From CAYFSC01 sp964345695 (GTDB taxonomy: Bacteria > Bacteroidota > Rhodothermia > Rhodothermales > Salinibacteraceae): 52,452 nt of DNA. Location: positions 1 to 52,452 of the forward strand of contig CAYFSC010000001.1 of NCBI GenBank assembly GCA_964345695.1, written 5' to 3'. Under the pieces are notes generated by a model. It worked only from the letters and a program-made list of their open reading frames with translations. It ran no database searches and was not told where the DNA came from. The translations under genes were made by a program, and so were the position numbers. Below, in pieces: positions 1-8,268 of this stretch (positions are counted from its first letter, which is position 1; every line of letters begins with the position of its first letter).

Positions 1-737
1 CCGGGCATCTGCAGCGACTGGCTGTAGTGCACCCACGAATCGACGGCCTCCCACGAACCGTCTCGGAGCACATAGGCCGGCTGCCAGCCACGGTCGATCA
101 TGGCGCGCATGACGTAGGCGTCCACCGTGGGGTGGATGCTCTGCAGCACCCGGATGGCGTCGGGCGTGGCGGTGGAGTCGTTTCCGGCCGAGGCGTCGAG
201 GTGAATCTGCAGCTCGATGGTTCCGGAAATGTCCTGCCGCATCAGGCTGTCAGGGAAAGACAGGCTCGGGTTCGTCGTGGCACGCGGCTCGCGGTAGTGG
301 TTGTTGATGGGATCGTAGGCGGCCTTCTTGCCCTTGTTGAGCATGTCGGAGGCCAGGCGTCCGCCTTCCTCCACAATATCGTCGCCGCTGATGTCGACGG
401 TGTCGAGCGAAGGAACGGCGTATTCCTGGAAGAGCGAGTCGATGATCTGAGGATTGTTGCGATACAGCTCAAGCAGGCTTCGCTTGATCGCGTCCACGTA
501 CTGCTCGCGATCCAGTCCAGCCTGTTCCAGGCTTACGGGTTCCTCCCGCACGCCCATCTGCGTGAGGTCGCCCATGGGGCGGAACACCATGGCGGTGTCG
601 ACGCCCTGGTTCCACCAGCTGTTCTCAGAGGTACTCCAGCCTTCGGGCGGTTGGCCCGGCGACCCGCCCGACGAACAGCCGGCCAGAACCAGGAAAGTCG
701 TAACGAGTGCGGCGGCAAGACAGCGGTAGAGAGTCAT
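1..737 (-). CDS. Envelope lipoprotein with TonB-like C-terminal region, truncated by window edge
   Basis: The frame starts at an ATG (complement of 735-737) and stays open to the left edge, so the C-terminus is missing; about 245 residues are visible. It begins MTLYRCLAAA, followed by a hydrophobic stretch and the lipobox VLAGC (Cys21), which predicts a secreted lipoprotein. The middle is hydrophilic and unrecognised. The visible end (IELQIHLDAS, then VLQSIHPTVDAYVMRAMIDRGWQPA split by short stretches) resembles the TonB C-terminal fold, in which a strand is followed by a helix of the type xxxHPxLDxxAxxAxxxWxFxPA. A link to TonB-like energy transducers is inference from that pattern only. Next gene in the same direction upstream is the L,D-transpeptidase, fitting an envelope role. 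Confidence 0.7.
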   Translation of the reverse strand, partial: MTLYRCLAAALVTTFLVLAGCSSGGSPGQPPEGWSTSENSWWNQGVDTAMVFRPMGDLTQMGVREEPVSLEQAGLDREQYVDAIKRSLLELYRNNPQIIDSLFQEYAVPSLDTVDISGDDIVEEGGRLASDMLNKGKKAAYDPINNHYREPRATTNPSLSFPDSLMRQDISGTIELQIHLDASAGNDSTATPDAIRVLQSIHPTVDAYVMRAMIDRGWQPAYVLRDGSWEAVDSWVHYSQSLQMP

Positions 738-823
738 GGTAGCAAGGGGTCGTTGGGAGAGGCGTATGTGGAGAAAACAAGACGGCCATTTCTCTGTCGA
801 GCGCCGGCTTCAGTCCGGAACGA

Positions 824-1690
824 CTATTCGATGAGGACCGGGGTGCCGACCTCGGCCCACCACCAGAGCTGTTGCATGTCGTCGTTGTGGAGGGCCACGC
901 AGCCTTGGGTCCAGTTGGTAGATCCCCCGGTGCCGTCGCCGTGGATCTCCAGCCAGCCTCCAAGGTCGGTGTTCATGGGAGGCATCCGGAAGTCGTTCTG
1001 TGCCTGAATGATGGCGTCGTGCTCGGCTTGCGTGATCAGATCGGCCTGGAGCCCGCGCTGGGCGTCTTCCACTGTAGGATAGTTAAGCACGAGCGCTTTG
1101 TCGAACGCACTGTTGGGATTGCGGTGGACGATGTAGAAGAGTCCCTCCGGCGTGCGCCAGTGGTCGGGGTCGCGGGGGCTGCCGCGCCGGCTCTTATCGG
1201 AAAAGGCGTTGTAGCCGAAGTCGGCGTTGAAGGTGGCCATGCGCGTCGTTCCACGATAGAGGTGGAGGCTCCGCTCTTCTTTGGAGACGCGGATCCAGAC
1301 GTTGGAGATGGCCGATCGGTGCACGTAGCCGGTGCGGCCGGCGTCGGTGCGCACGCGGCACCACCGGTCCTTGCACACCTGCTGGTGCACGGGTGCCCGC
1401 ACCGGCAGCCGCGTGACGCGCGCAGAAGAATCGGCTGCGGCGAAGAGCGTGGCAGCCTCGTTGACAACGTAAAACAACCGACGATCGCGCCGGGAGTTGA
1501 GAGAGGCCTCGGCCGTCGGCGCAGAGGCTGCGGCCTGCGTAGCGACCGTGTCGCCCCCTGCGTAGGCCGCGCCAGCTGCGTCTGGCGGTGCGGCGGTCTG
1601 CGCACGCGCAGAGCCGCACAGCCCGCCTCCCCCAAGGGAGCCCACCACAAGGAGCACGAGAAGGGAACGCACCCACCAAAGGCTGTTCAT
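824..1690 (-). CDS. L,D-transpeptidase (YkuD family) with SH3-like domain, secreted
   Basis: Predicted periplasmic enzyme of peptidoglycan 3-3 cross-linking or protein anchoring. The ATG at 1690 gives MNSLWWVRSL and a clear signal peptide; starts further upstream only add a non-signal extension. Length is 288 residues. The middle holds an SH3-like module around the segments RLPVRAPVHQQ and WCRVRTDAGRTGYVHRSAI. The C-terminal YkuD domain has a catalytic HGDGTGG segment (His about 250) and, 14 residues on, TQGCVALHN with the nucleophile Cys about 264; the family pattern is HGT(x)nSxGC(IV)R. The usual Arg after the Cys is replaced by Ala, within family variation. It lies between two other minus-strand genes. 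Confidence 0.85.
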   Translation of the reverse strand: MNSLWWVRSLLVLLVVGSLGGGGLCGSARAQTAAPPDAAGAAYAGGDTVATQAAASAPTAEASLNSRRDRRLFYVVNEAATLFAAADSSARVTRLPVRAPVHQQVCKDRWCRVRTDAGRTGYVHRSAISNVWIRVSKEERSLHLYRGTTRMATFNADFGYNAFSDKSRRGSPRDPDHWRTPEGLFYIVHRNPNSAFDKALVLNYPTVEDAQRGLQADLITQAEHDAIIQAQNDFRMPPMNTDLGGWLEIHGDGTGGSTNWTQGCVALHNDDMQQLWWWAEVGTPVLIE

Positions 1691-1757
1691 AAGGATGCAG
1701 AGATTCTGGGAACCGATGCGAGCACAATGCGGCGCAGGGCTGGGCGTCACACTCCCG

Positions 1758-2540
1758 TCACGTCGGAGGAGTTTCAGAGGCCGAGGCGGTCGCCTCGCGG
1801 TTGTGCGCGAGGCATTGGCGATAGGCTTCGAGGGTCCCGTCGATCACGGCCCCGTCGGTCACGTGGTCGACCGCGTCGGTGATTCCCTTGCGGGCATTGG
1901 CCGGCGCAAACGAGTGACCAACGGTGCGCAGGGCCGGCAGGTCGCCGTCGGTGTCGCCGATGTACGCAATCGCCTCCACGTCGATGCCGAAGTGTTCCGC
2001 CAACCACTGCAAGCCCGACTTCTTTGTGATGCCGTCCGGCACCACGTCGATAGACACGTCGGTCGTGAAGACGTGGAGATCGGGCACGGTCTCTTCTACA
2101 AACTGCAGGACTTCGGGCCGGAGGGTGCGAATCTCTTCCACATCGGGCGAGACGACCCCGGCCTGGGTGCGTTTGGCGTGATCGACCGACATCTTGGTGC
2201 CCGGCACGACCTCGGTGGCAAACCAGTGCTGTACGGTTTCCAACTCGGCTTCGATTTCGCGGGTCAGGGCCGGATTCCAGGTGGTCTGCGCCGCGACGGG
2301 GTCGAACATGCCACCGCCGCTTTCGAAGAGCACCGGCACCGTCACCCCCAAGGCCTGCGTCACGGCCTCGACGTACGAGTAGGCGCGCCCCGAGCAGATG
2401 GACACAGGAGGGGCTACGTCCACGCCGTCGGCCGCTCGCGCATACTCGCGGAGCGCGGCGAAGCCGTCCAGGTCGTACGGTTCGTAGGGCATCGACAAGC
2501 ACCCGTCAATGTCTGTCACAAAAAGCTTGATCACGGGCAA
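1758..2540 (-). CDS. HAD-superfamily phosphatase (sugar-phosphate or phosphoglycolate phosphatase-like)
   Basis: The protein of up to 260 residues opens with the HAD motif I LFVTDIDGCL, whose two Asp residues (Asp10 and Asp12) are the nucleophile and acid/base. A C-terminal motif IV, GDTDGDLPAL, binds Mg2+. The long insert between motifs, followed by a C-terminal TKKSGLQWLAEHFGI segment, is typical of Cof/class IIB HAD phosphatases acting on small phosphorylated metabolites. The substrate cannot be told from the sequence. The start is uncertain: the frame opens at TTG (2540), and a GTG two codons later (2534) is equally plausible; neither has a clear Shine-Dalgarno sequence, as is common in Bacteroidota. 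FabI follows 60 bases upstream in the same direction. Confidence 0.8.
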   Translation of the reverse strand: MPVIKLFVTDIDGCLSMPYEPYDLDGFAALREYARAADGVDVAPPVSICSGRAYSYVEAVTQALGVTVPVLFESGGGMFDPVAAQTTWNPALTREIEAELETVQHWFATEVVPGTKMSVDHAKRTQAGVVSPDVEEIRTLRPEVLQFVEETVPDLHVFTTDVSIDVVPDGITKKSGLQWLAEHFGIDVEAIAYIGDTDGDLPALRTVGHSFAPANARKGITDAVDHVTDGAVIDGTLEAYRQCLAHNREATASASETPPT

Positions 2541-2600
2541 GCGGTCCAGGTTGCAGGGGGCCGGGTTTCAGAACCAAAACAGGCGACCTCAGACGCCGCT

Positions 2601-3449
2601 TTATGCATCGTTTTCTTCCTCGTCGGCGTCTTCGGCGAACGAGTCTTTCATCGCCTCGACAATCTCGTCGGAGATGCCCATCGACGAGAAGCCGCCGTCG
2701 TGGTACAGCGTCTGCATCGTCACCATGCGCGTGAGGTCGCTCAGGAGCGTCACGGCGTAGTCGGCGCAGCTGTCGGCGCTGGCGTTGCCGAGGGGCGAGA
2801 CCTGCTCGGCAAACTCGTACATGGCGTCGAAGCCCTCGATGCCGGAGCCGGCGGTCGTTTTGGTGGGGCTCTGCGAGATGGCGTTGATCCGGATGTCCCG
2901 CTTTCCGAGACGATAGCCGAAGGAGCGGGTGATGCTTTCGAGCAGGGCCTTGGCATCGCCCATCTCCGAGTATTTGGAGAAGATCCGCTTCGCGCCGATG
3001 TACGACAGGCTCAGGATGGAGCCGCCGTCGTTGAGAGCATCGCTCTCCAGCGCGTGATGGACGATGCGGTGCAGGCTGATGGCCGAGATATCGAGCGTTT
3101 GCTGATACCAGTTGTAGTTGAGGTCTTCGTACGGCTGGTCCTTCCGCACATTGACGCCCATCCCAATGGAGTGGACGATGAAGTCGATCGCGCCGTACTC
3201 GTCCTTGACCGTCTCGTAGAGCTCGGCGAGGTCGTCGTCACTGGTGGCATCGGCCCAGACGACGGGGCTGCCCGTTTTCTCGGCAAGCGCCTCCATGTTG
3301 CCGAGCCGCCGGGCCACCGGCGCGTTCGAGAGCGCAAATGCGGCCCCTTCGCGGTCGCAGGCCTCGGCAATGTGCCAGGCGATGCTCGATTCGGTAAGGG
3401 CGCCAAAGATGATGCCGGTTTTCCCGTCCAGAAGACCGTGTCCGCTCAT
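2601..3449 (-). CDS. fabI: Enoyl-[acyl-carrier-protein] reductase (NADH), FabI type
   Basis: Catalyses the last step of each fatty-acid elongation cycle. The ATG at 3449 gives MSGHGLLDGKTGIIFGALTE, the standard FabI N-terminus with a nucleotide-binding Rossmann loop. Catalytic residues match E. coli FabI: Tyr150 in LSYIGAK, then Tyr160 and Lys167 in YSEMGDAK (Y-x6-K). The segment INAISQSPTKT contains the substrate-loop SPT(K/R)T. At 282 residues it is slightly longer than usual because of an acidic C-terminal tail ending DADEEENDA, in keeping with a halophilic proteome. A much longer frame extends upstream, but that extension is low-complexity translation of intergenic repeats. Three perfect heptads lie 4-25 bases upstream of the start. 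Confidence 0.95.
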   Translation of the reverse strand: MSGHGLLDGKTGIIFGALTESSIAWHIAEACDREGAAFALSNAPVARRLGNMEALAEKTGSPVVWADATSDDDLAELYETVKDEYGAIDFIVHSIGMGVNVRKDQPYEDLNYNWYQQTLDISAISLHRIVHHALESDALNDGGSILSLSYIGAKRIFSKYSEMGDAKALLESITRSFGYRLGKRDIRINAISQSPTKTTAGSGIEGFDAMYEFAEQVSPLGNASADSCADYAVTLLSDLTRMVTMQTLYHDGGFSSMGISDEIVEAMKDSFAEDADEEENDA

Positions 3450-3453
3450 GGCA

Positions 3454-3545
3454 ATGTCGATTGTCGAATGTCGAGTGGATGGGTGCAGCGCAGTAAGGAT
3501 GCCAAACACGCAGGCCAATGTCGAGTCGCCGATGTCGAGTCGGGG
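3454..3545 (-). repeat. Two heptad-phased repeat arrays (TCGACAT type) in the fabI leader
   Basis: On the plus strand 3454-3474 reads ATGTCGA, TTGTCGA, ATGTCGA with no spacing. At 3518-3545 the pattern is ATGTCGA, GTCGCCG, ATGTCGA, GTCGGGG, again in a 7-base frame. Read toward fabI the unit is TCGACAT. The first array ends 4 bases before the fabI start codon, where a ribosome-binding site would sit. The whole of the fabI-suhB spacer (3450-3567) is otherwise without a recognisable signal. Confidence 0.8.
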
Positions 3546-3567
3546 GTCCGACGCTCCCCGGCGCGCC

Positions 3568-4401
3568 CTAGAGGCGCACGTCCCGCATGGGTTGTAGCCG
3601 CGCGCGCAGGGCGTCATGGATCGTGCGGTTGGTGGCGCACACCTGCTGCCCGAAGACGGGCGCGAGGCCGCCTTGTCCGCGGTAGTCGGTGACGCGCCCA
3701 CCGCCTTCACGCACGAGGAGCGTTCCCGCCGCCACGTCCCACGGACGCAGGCCCGTCTCGAAGAAGCCGTCGAACCGTCCGCACGCCAGGCGGGCCAAGT
3801 CGATGGCTGCCGACCCGTGACGACGCACCCCCTGCGTGGAGCGAATGACCGATTCCAACACTTCCAGGTAGACTTCCGTGTGCTCGAACCGACGATATGG
3901 AAATCCCGTGGCGATCATGGCGTCGGCCAGAACGTCGGCCGACCCCTTCTGGGCGGGATGGCCGTCGACCTGCAGCCCGTGGCCGGCCACGGCAGTAAAC
4001 AATTCATCGTGGGGGACGTCGAGCACAACCGCCGCGACGATGGACGCTTGGTGCTGCAGGGCAATGCTGACGGCGTACGGCGGAATCTGATGCATGAAGT
4101 TTGTGGTCCCGTCGATGGGATCCACGATCCACCGGTATCCTTCGACCGACGCCGCGAAGTTCTCCTCGTCGGTGCCCTCTTCCGCCAGCACATCGTATCC
4201 CGGCCTCTCGTCGTTGAGCGCCGCCAGGATGGCCGACTGAGCGGCCTCGTCGGCAGCCGTCACGAAGTCGTTCGTTTGCTTGGCGCGCACTGTGTGGCGC
4301 TCCCCCGCGTGCTCCTGGATCACCGCGGCGCCCTGCCGGGCTGCGCGAACGGCCGCGGCGAGAACGTCGTCGTACGGAGAGTCGTGGGTGGGCGTGGGCA
4401 T
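3568..4401 (-). CDS. suhB: Inositol-1-monophosphatase family protein (SuhB-like)
   Basis: Mg2+-dependent phosphatase of the IMPase/FBPase superfamily, 277 residues. The diagnostic motifs are present: AEEGTD with metal ligand Glu about 74; WIVDPIDGTTNF at about 91-102 with the two Asp ligands; and near the C-terminus WDVAAGTLLVREGGG, containing the WDxAAG signature. The ATG at 4401 gives MPTPTHDSPYDDVLAAAVRA, whose helix aligns with the family start; a TTG ten codons upstream is possible but less likely. In bacteria such enzymes dephosphorylate inositol phosphates, NADP(H) or fructose bisphosphate, and SuhB also binds RNA polymerase in E. coli; which role applies here is not visible. Confidence 0.9.
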   Translation of the reverse strand: MPTPTHDSPYDDVLAAAVRAARQGAAVIQEHAGERHTVRAKQTNDFVTAADEAAQSAILAALNDERPGYDVLAEEGTDEENFAASVEGYRWIVDPIDGTTNFMHQIPPYAVSIALQHQASIVAAVVLDVPHDELFTAVAGHGLQVDGHPAQKGSADVLADAMIATGFPYRRFEHTEVYLEVLESVIRSTQGVRRHGSAAIDLARLACGRFDGFFETGLRPWDVAAGTLLVREGGGRVTDYRGQGGLAPVFGQQVCATNRTIHDALRARLQPMRDVRL

Positions 4402-4613
4402 CGCGCTGTGACGCGGGTAAGGAGCAGGCAATCGGGCAGCGGACCGGTGGAAAGGTTACGGCAAATCCGCCTCGGCCAGGGGGCAACCGCAGGGTAAAGC
4501 GAAACTTTTGGCGTCGGCAGGGCTTGCGATACCGGCTCGCTTAATGTATTCACCGATTGGCTTCCATGCAGGCGCTACGTACTGAACACGTTCGTTTTTT
4601 ACAAAGCGCCGGG

Positions 4614-5429
4614 ATGCGCGGATTGCTCCTCGGGCTGGCGTGTGCACTGCTGGTTTCCCTGCTTGGATGCGACGATGGAACCGCCGCGGACGAGGGCGCC
4701 CTGTTCGTCCCGTCGGACCGGCCGGCTGCGTCTTCATCTGCCGAGCGCGATTCGGCCCTGGCGCTGCTGGATCGCATGCAGCGCTCGGCGTTCGACTCGG
4801 CGTTTGTCCGTCTCGACCGCTACAGCTTCGTTCGGTCGATCCGCACCGAGCAACGCACGACCGGAGGCACCGTTACGGCGTGGACGGAGCGCGCCCTTCG
4901 CTACCCGGTCGACGGGACCGCGCCACGCGTACTGCGCAGCGATTCGATGGGCACCGTCACCGGCACCACGCTCGGCCCCCTGGGCCCGTCGTCGAACCCG
5001 GAGCCGCGCCCCCCGAACGCGGCGACGTACGCCTTCCCGGAGGAGGCCGCCTACCTCTCGAAGCGCACGCAGGGCGCCTTCCAGTATGCGTTTCGGCCGA
5101 ACACAAGCATCGACGGCCAGGCGGCCCGCGTCGTCGAAATCCATCCGAAGCCGACGCCCGATGGCCGCGACCAGGTCATCCGTTTCGCCCGGCTAACCAT
5201 CGCCCGCGGCACGAACCAGCTGCTGGCCGCTCACACAGTGCGGTCTGAGCGCACGCTCTTGTTTCAGGAAGACAGCGAGCTGCTCGTCCGCCTGCAACGC
5301 AGCCCCGACCGGCAGACGTGGGTACCCGCCGACACCCGTTTCCACACGCGCGTCGACGTGCCTCTGCGCGCCCCGCAGCAGTTCCGCACGACGTCGACCT
5401 ACACGGATTACGTGCGCCCCAACTCGTAG
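4614..5429 (+). CDS. Predicted outer-membrane lipoprotein of unknown function
   Basis: The ATG at 4614 yields MRGLLLGLACALLVSLLGCDDG, a compact lipoprotein signal with lipobox SLLGC (Cys19); longer starts upstream (TTG 4557, ATG 4566) would bury the signal. The mature part is about 250 residues, polar, with beta-rich segments such as YSFVRSIRTEQRT and GTVTAWTERALRYP. This is loosely reminiscent of LolA/RseB-type lipoprotein-binding folds, but I cannot assign it. The gene stands alone between divergent suhB and an assembly gap that begins 20 bases after its stop codon. Confidence 0.75.
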   Translation: MRGLLLGLACALLVSLLGCDDGTAADEGALFVPSDRPAASSSAERDSALALLDRMQRSAFDSAFVRLDRYSFVRSIRTEQRTTGGTVTAWTERALRYPVDGTAPRVLRSDSMGTVTGTTLGPLGPSSNPEPRPPNAATYAFPEEAAYLSKRTQGAFQYAFRPNTSIDGQAARVVEIHPKPTPDGRDQVIRFARLTIARGTNQLLAAHTVRSERTLLFQEDSELLVRLQRSPDRQTWVPADTRFHTRVDVPLRAPQQFRTTSTYTDYVRPNS

Positions 5430-5448
5430 GCCGAAACCGGCTGCTCTC

Positions 5449-5548
5449 NNNNNNNNNNNNNNNNNNNNNNNNNNNNNNNNNNNNNNNNNNNNNNNNNNNN
5501 NNNNNNNNNNNNNNNNNNNNNNNNNNNNNNNNNNNNNNNNNNNNNNNN
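5449..5548. other. Assembly gap of 100 N
   Basis: Exactly 100 undetermined bases. A run this round usually marks a scaffold join of unknown true length, so the spacing between the lipoprotein gene and birA is not known. Confidence 0.99.
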
Positions 5549-5607
5549 ATCTTTGCCCTGCAAATGTGCTCCCGAGCGCGAACCTCGAACCGTTCGACGC
5601 CAATTGC

Positions 5608-6423
5608 ATGACTGCACGCCGCGCCCTCTCCTGGGTCCATGACGTTCAAGACGCACGGACGACCGACCGCTTCGGCCGGCGCATCCGGTCATTCGAGCGG
5701 ATCGGCTCCACGAACACTGAAGCCACCGCCTGGGCGCGCGATGGGGCCCGCGAAGGCAGCATTGTGGTGACCGACTACCAAACGGAAGGACGCGGCCGCC
5801 ACGGCCGCCAATGGACGGCCGATCCGGGCACCAACCTGATGTTTTCCGTCGTCCTGCGGCCTCACATGCTGCCGGAGCGCCTCGGTCTCCTCACGCTGGC
5901 TGCCAGCGTGGCCGTCGCCGATGCGATCGACAGGTTCGTCCAACCGCATCACGCGTCGATCAAGTGGCCGAACGACGTCCTGCTCGAAGGACGGAAGACC
6001 TGCGGAATGCTGCTGGAAGGCACTTTTGCGGGACGTCCCCGCACCAGCGACACGCCCGCGTTCGTCATCCTCGGCGTAGGGATGAACGTCAACCAGACTG
6101 ACTTCCCGAACGCTCTGGCCGATTCCGCAACGTCTCTGCATCTCGTTTTGGGACGGCCGGTGCCCCGCAAACCGCTTTTCGCCCGCCTGCTTCGCGAGTT
6201 GGAGCAGCGCTACGATTCGCTCGCCGAGGACGGCGGGGCTCGGGTGCGCGCCGCGTTCCACGACCGTATGGATCGACTCGGAGAGCCCGCAACGCTCCGC
6301 TTCACCGGAACGGATGAAACCGTCTCCGGTACGGTCCGCGGCGTGACCGAGACCGGCGCTCTGCACCTCGACACGGCCGACGGCCCGGCCACCGTCCATG
6401 CCGGCGAGGTGACCTCGCAGTGA
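5608..6423 (+). CDS. birA: Biotin--[acetyl-CoA-carboxylase] ligase, class I (no DNA-binding domain)
   Basis: Activates biotin with ATP and transfers it to the biotin carboxyl carrier protein for fatty-acid synthesis. From ATG 5608 the protein has 271 residues. Key motifs are IGSTNTEA (about 32-39), the biotinyl-AMP loop GRGRHGRQW (61-69) and KWPNDVLLEGRK (119-130) with the conserved Lys. There is no N-terminal winged helix, so it is a monofunctional ligase and not a biotin-operon repressor. A C-terminal SH3-like domain follows (about 225-271, GTVRGVTETGALHLDT). An upstream GTG (5566) in frame is the alternative start. It sits 70 bases before coaX; birA-coaX adjacency occurs in several bacterial groups. 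Confidence 0.92.
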   Translation: MTARRALSWVHDVQDARTTDRFGRRIRSFERIGSTNTEATAWARDGAREGSIVVTDYQTEGRGRHGRQWTADPGTNLMFSVVLRPHMLPERLGLLTLAASVAVADAIDRFVQPHHASIKWPNDVLLEGRKTCGMLLEGTFAGRPRTSDTPAFVILGVGMNVNQTDFPNALADSATSLHLVLGRPVPRKPLFARLLRELEQRYDSLAEDGGARVRAAFHDRMDRLGEPATLRFTGTDETVSGTVRGVTETGALHLDTADGPATVHAGEVTSQ

Positions 6424-6493
6424 GGTGCCACCATGATGCATTCGGGACTGCCTGCCTCCCCGCTTGTGTTCTCCCTCCCATGTGTCTGCCGAT

Positions 6494-7269
6494 ATGCTGC
6501 TTGCTCTCGACATTGGAAACAGTGCCGTCAAAGGGGCCTTGTTTGACGGGGAGACGGTCCGCCAGGTCTTCCGCCTTGACGTGGCTCCGTCGGAGACGTC
6601 GGGCGAGGACGACGCGGACCGCTGGGAGCAGGCCCTGGCCGCGCACCTGTCTGCAGTCTCGGTCGGACGCGCAGGCATCGTCTCGGTCGTGCCGGAAGCG
6701 GTTCCGGCAGCCAGGGCGGCCCTCGGCACGCTCACAGATGGACCCGTGACGGTCGTAGACGCCTCCATGCGGCTGCCGTTTACGCTCGACTACCAAACCC
6801 CACGCACGCTGGGCACCGACCGCCTGGCGGCCGCGGCCGCGGCCTGGACCCGGTACGGGGCACCGTCCTCCCGCAGTGTCATCGCCATCGATGCAGGCAC
6901 GGCCGTCAACTACGAGGTCGTCGACCACGGCGCCGTCTACCGAGGCGGCGTCATCGGTGCCGGGCCGGCCCTGGCGCAGCAGGCCCTTCGCAGCGGCACC
7001 GCCCAACTGCCCACAGTGCCGCTCCAGGTTCCGTCCGCTGCCATCGGCACCTCCACGCGCACCGCCCTACAGAGCGGCATTCTGTACGGGTTTGTCGACG
7101 GCGTCTGCGGGATGGTGAACCGCCTTGCAGACGCGCTGGATGATACGCCCTGCCTCGTGCTCACGGGCGGCTGGAGCGCGGTCCTCGCCGACCAGCTTCC
7201 GCACGTCGACCACGTCGACCCGCACCTCGTCCTCGACGGCGTTCGCCTCCTCCTCGACCTGAACCTGGA
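6494..7269 (+). CDS. coaX: Type III pantothenate kinase (CoaX), 3' end lost in gap
   Basis: Phosphorylates pantothenate, the first step of coenzyme A synthesis. ATG 6494 gives MLLALDIGNSAVKGALFDGE, the ASKHA-fold phosphate-1 motif with Asp6. Further family motifs are LGTDRLAAAAAAW (Gly107-Thr-Asp-Arg, pantothenate binding) and IAIDAGTAVNYEVV (Asp133, phosphate-2), then RGGVIGAGPAL and LTGGWSAVLA. 258 residues are visible before the gap at 7270, close to the full family length of about 250-260, so only a few C-terminal residues are probably missing. The reading frame happens to stay open across the N run into the next gene, but the two sides are unrelated proteins. Confidence 0.92.
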
Positions 7270-7369
7270 NNNNNNNNNNNNNNNNNNNNNNNNNNNNNNN
7301 NNNNNNNNNNNNNNNNNNNNNNNNNNNNNNNNNNNNNNNNNNNNNNNNNNNNNNNNNNNNNNNNNNNNN
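7270..7369. other. Assembly gap of 100 N
   Basis: Exactly 100 undetermined bases. It removes the coaX stop codon and the start of the following binding-protein gene. Confidence 0.99.
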
Positions 7370-8161
7370 ACCGACACCCGCGGCCGGACGATCACGATCT
7401 CGTCGGCTCCGCGGCGCATCGTCTCTCTCGTGCCCAGCATCACCGAGTTGCTTGCCGACCTCGGTCTTGATCGCGAGGTGGTGGGGATCACGCGCTTCTG
7501 CGAACGCCCCGAGGACTGGCGCGCAGCCAAAACGCGGGTGGGAGGCACCAAGTCCGTCAAGACCGACGTGGTCGGCGATCTGCAGCCCGACCTCGTGCTG
7601 GCCAACATCGAGGAGAACGAAAAAGACGACGTTGAAGCGATGGACGACCGGGCGCCGGTCTACGTGACGAACGTGAAGACGGTGCCGGATGCACTCTCCA
7701 TGATCCGCACGGTCGGGCGGTTGACCGGAGCCCGGGCCCGCGCCCGTCCGCTCGTAGACCGCATTGCACGGCGCTTTGCGGCCCTGCCCGATAGGTCGCC
7801 GCTGCGGACGGTCTACCTCATCTGGCGCGATCCCTATATGACGGTCGGCGGCGACACGTTCATCCATGACGTGATGGCGCACGGCGGCTTCGAGAACGTG
7901 TACGGCAGCGCTGTGCGCTATCCCGAAGTCTCCCTCGATGAGCTGGCGCGACGCGACCTCGACGCCGTTCTCTGCTCCAGCGAACCGTTCCCCTTTCACC
8001 AGAAGGAGCGGTTCACCGCCGACCTGCGCGCGGCCCTGCCCGGCACGCCGATCGAGATTGTCGACGGGCAGGCCTTTTCGTGGTACGGATCGCGGCTGCT
8101 CGACACCCCGCCCGCGCTGGAGGAGGTACGGGCGTCGCTACCGGGTCGGCAGACGCCCTGA
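7370..8161 (+). CDS. Periplasmic cobalamin/metal-chelate binding protein (BtuF-like), 5' end lost in gap
   Basis: A class III solute-binding protein of the helical-backbone metal receptor type. The visible 263 residues start inside the first strand: TDTRGRTITI then RRIVSLVPSITELLADLG, the classic BtuF/FecB opening. Later come GGTKSVKTDVVGDLQPDLVLA and DALSMIRTVGRLTGA, and the second lobe with YLIWRDPYMTVGGDTFIHDV. The pattern of aromatic residues (IWRDPYMTVGGDTF, FSWYGSR) resembles BtuF-like proteins for vitamin B12 more than siderophore-binding ones, but the ligand is not certain. The signal peptide must lie in the gap. No permease or ATPase gene is next to it; the next gene encodes a lipoprotein peptidase. 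Confidence 0.85.
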   Translation, partial: TDTRGRTITISSAPRRIVSLVPSITELLADLGLDREVVGITRFCERPEDWRAAKTRVGGTKSVKTDVVGDLQPDLVLANIEENEKDDVEAMDDRAPVYVTNVKTVPDALSMIRTVGRLTGARARARPLVDRIARRFAALPDRSPLRTVYLIWRDPYMTVGGDTFIHDVMAHGGFENVYGSAVRYPEVSLDELARRDLDAVLCSSEPFPFHQKERFTADLRAALPGTPIEIVDGQAFSWYGSRLLDTPPALEEVRASLPGRQTP

Positions 8162-8268
8162 CGGGCCTGTGTGCACAGAGGCTTCCTTGCCCAACAGCCA
8201 GGAGGTCGGTATCATGGAAATCCGTATCATGAAGGCCAACGCTCTCTTCTTTGCTTCCTCGTCCGGTC

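Noticed and set aside
1695..3692. A 665-residue plus-strand open frame and other long frames opposite real genes
   Set aside because: They mirror the codon bias of the HAD, FabI and similar genes on the other strand, as expected in GC-rich DNA, and resemble no protein.
6494..8161. One long protein joining CoaX and the BtuF-like domain across the N run
   Set aside because: The frame is continuous only because Ns have no stop codons. The two sides belong to unrelated families, each near full length, and the gap size is arbitrary.
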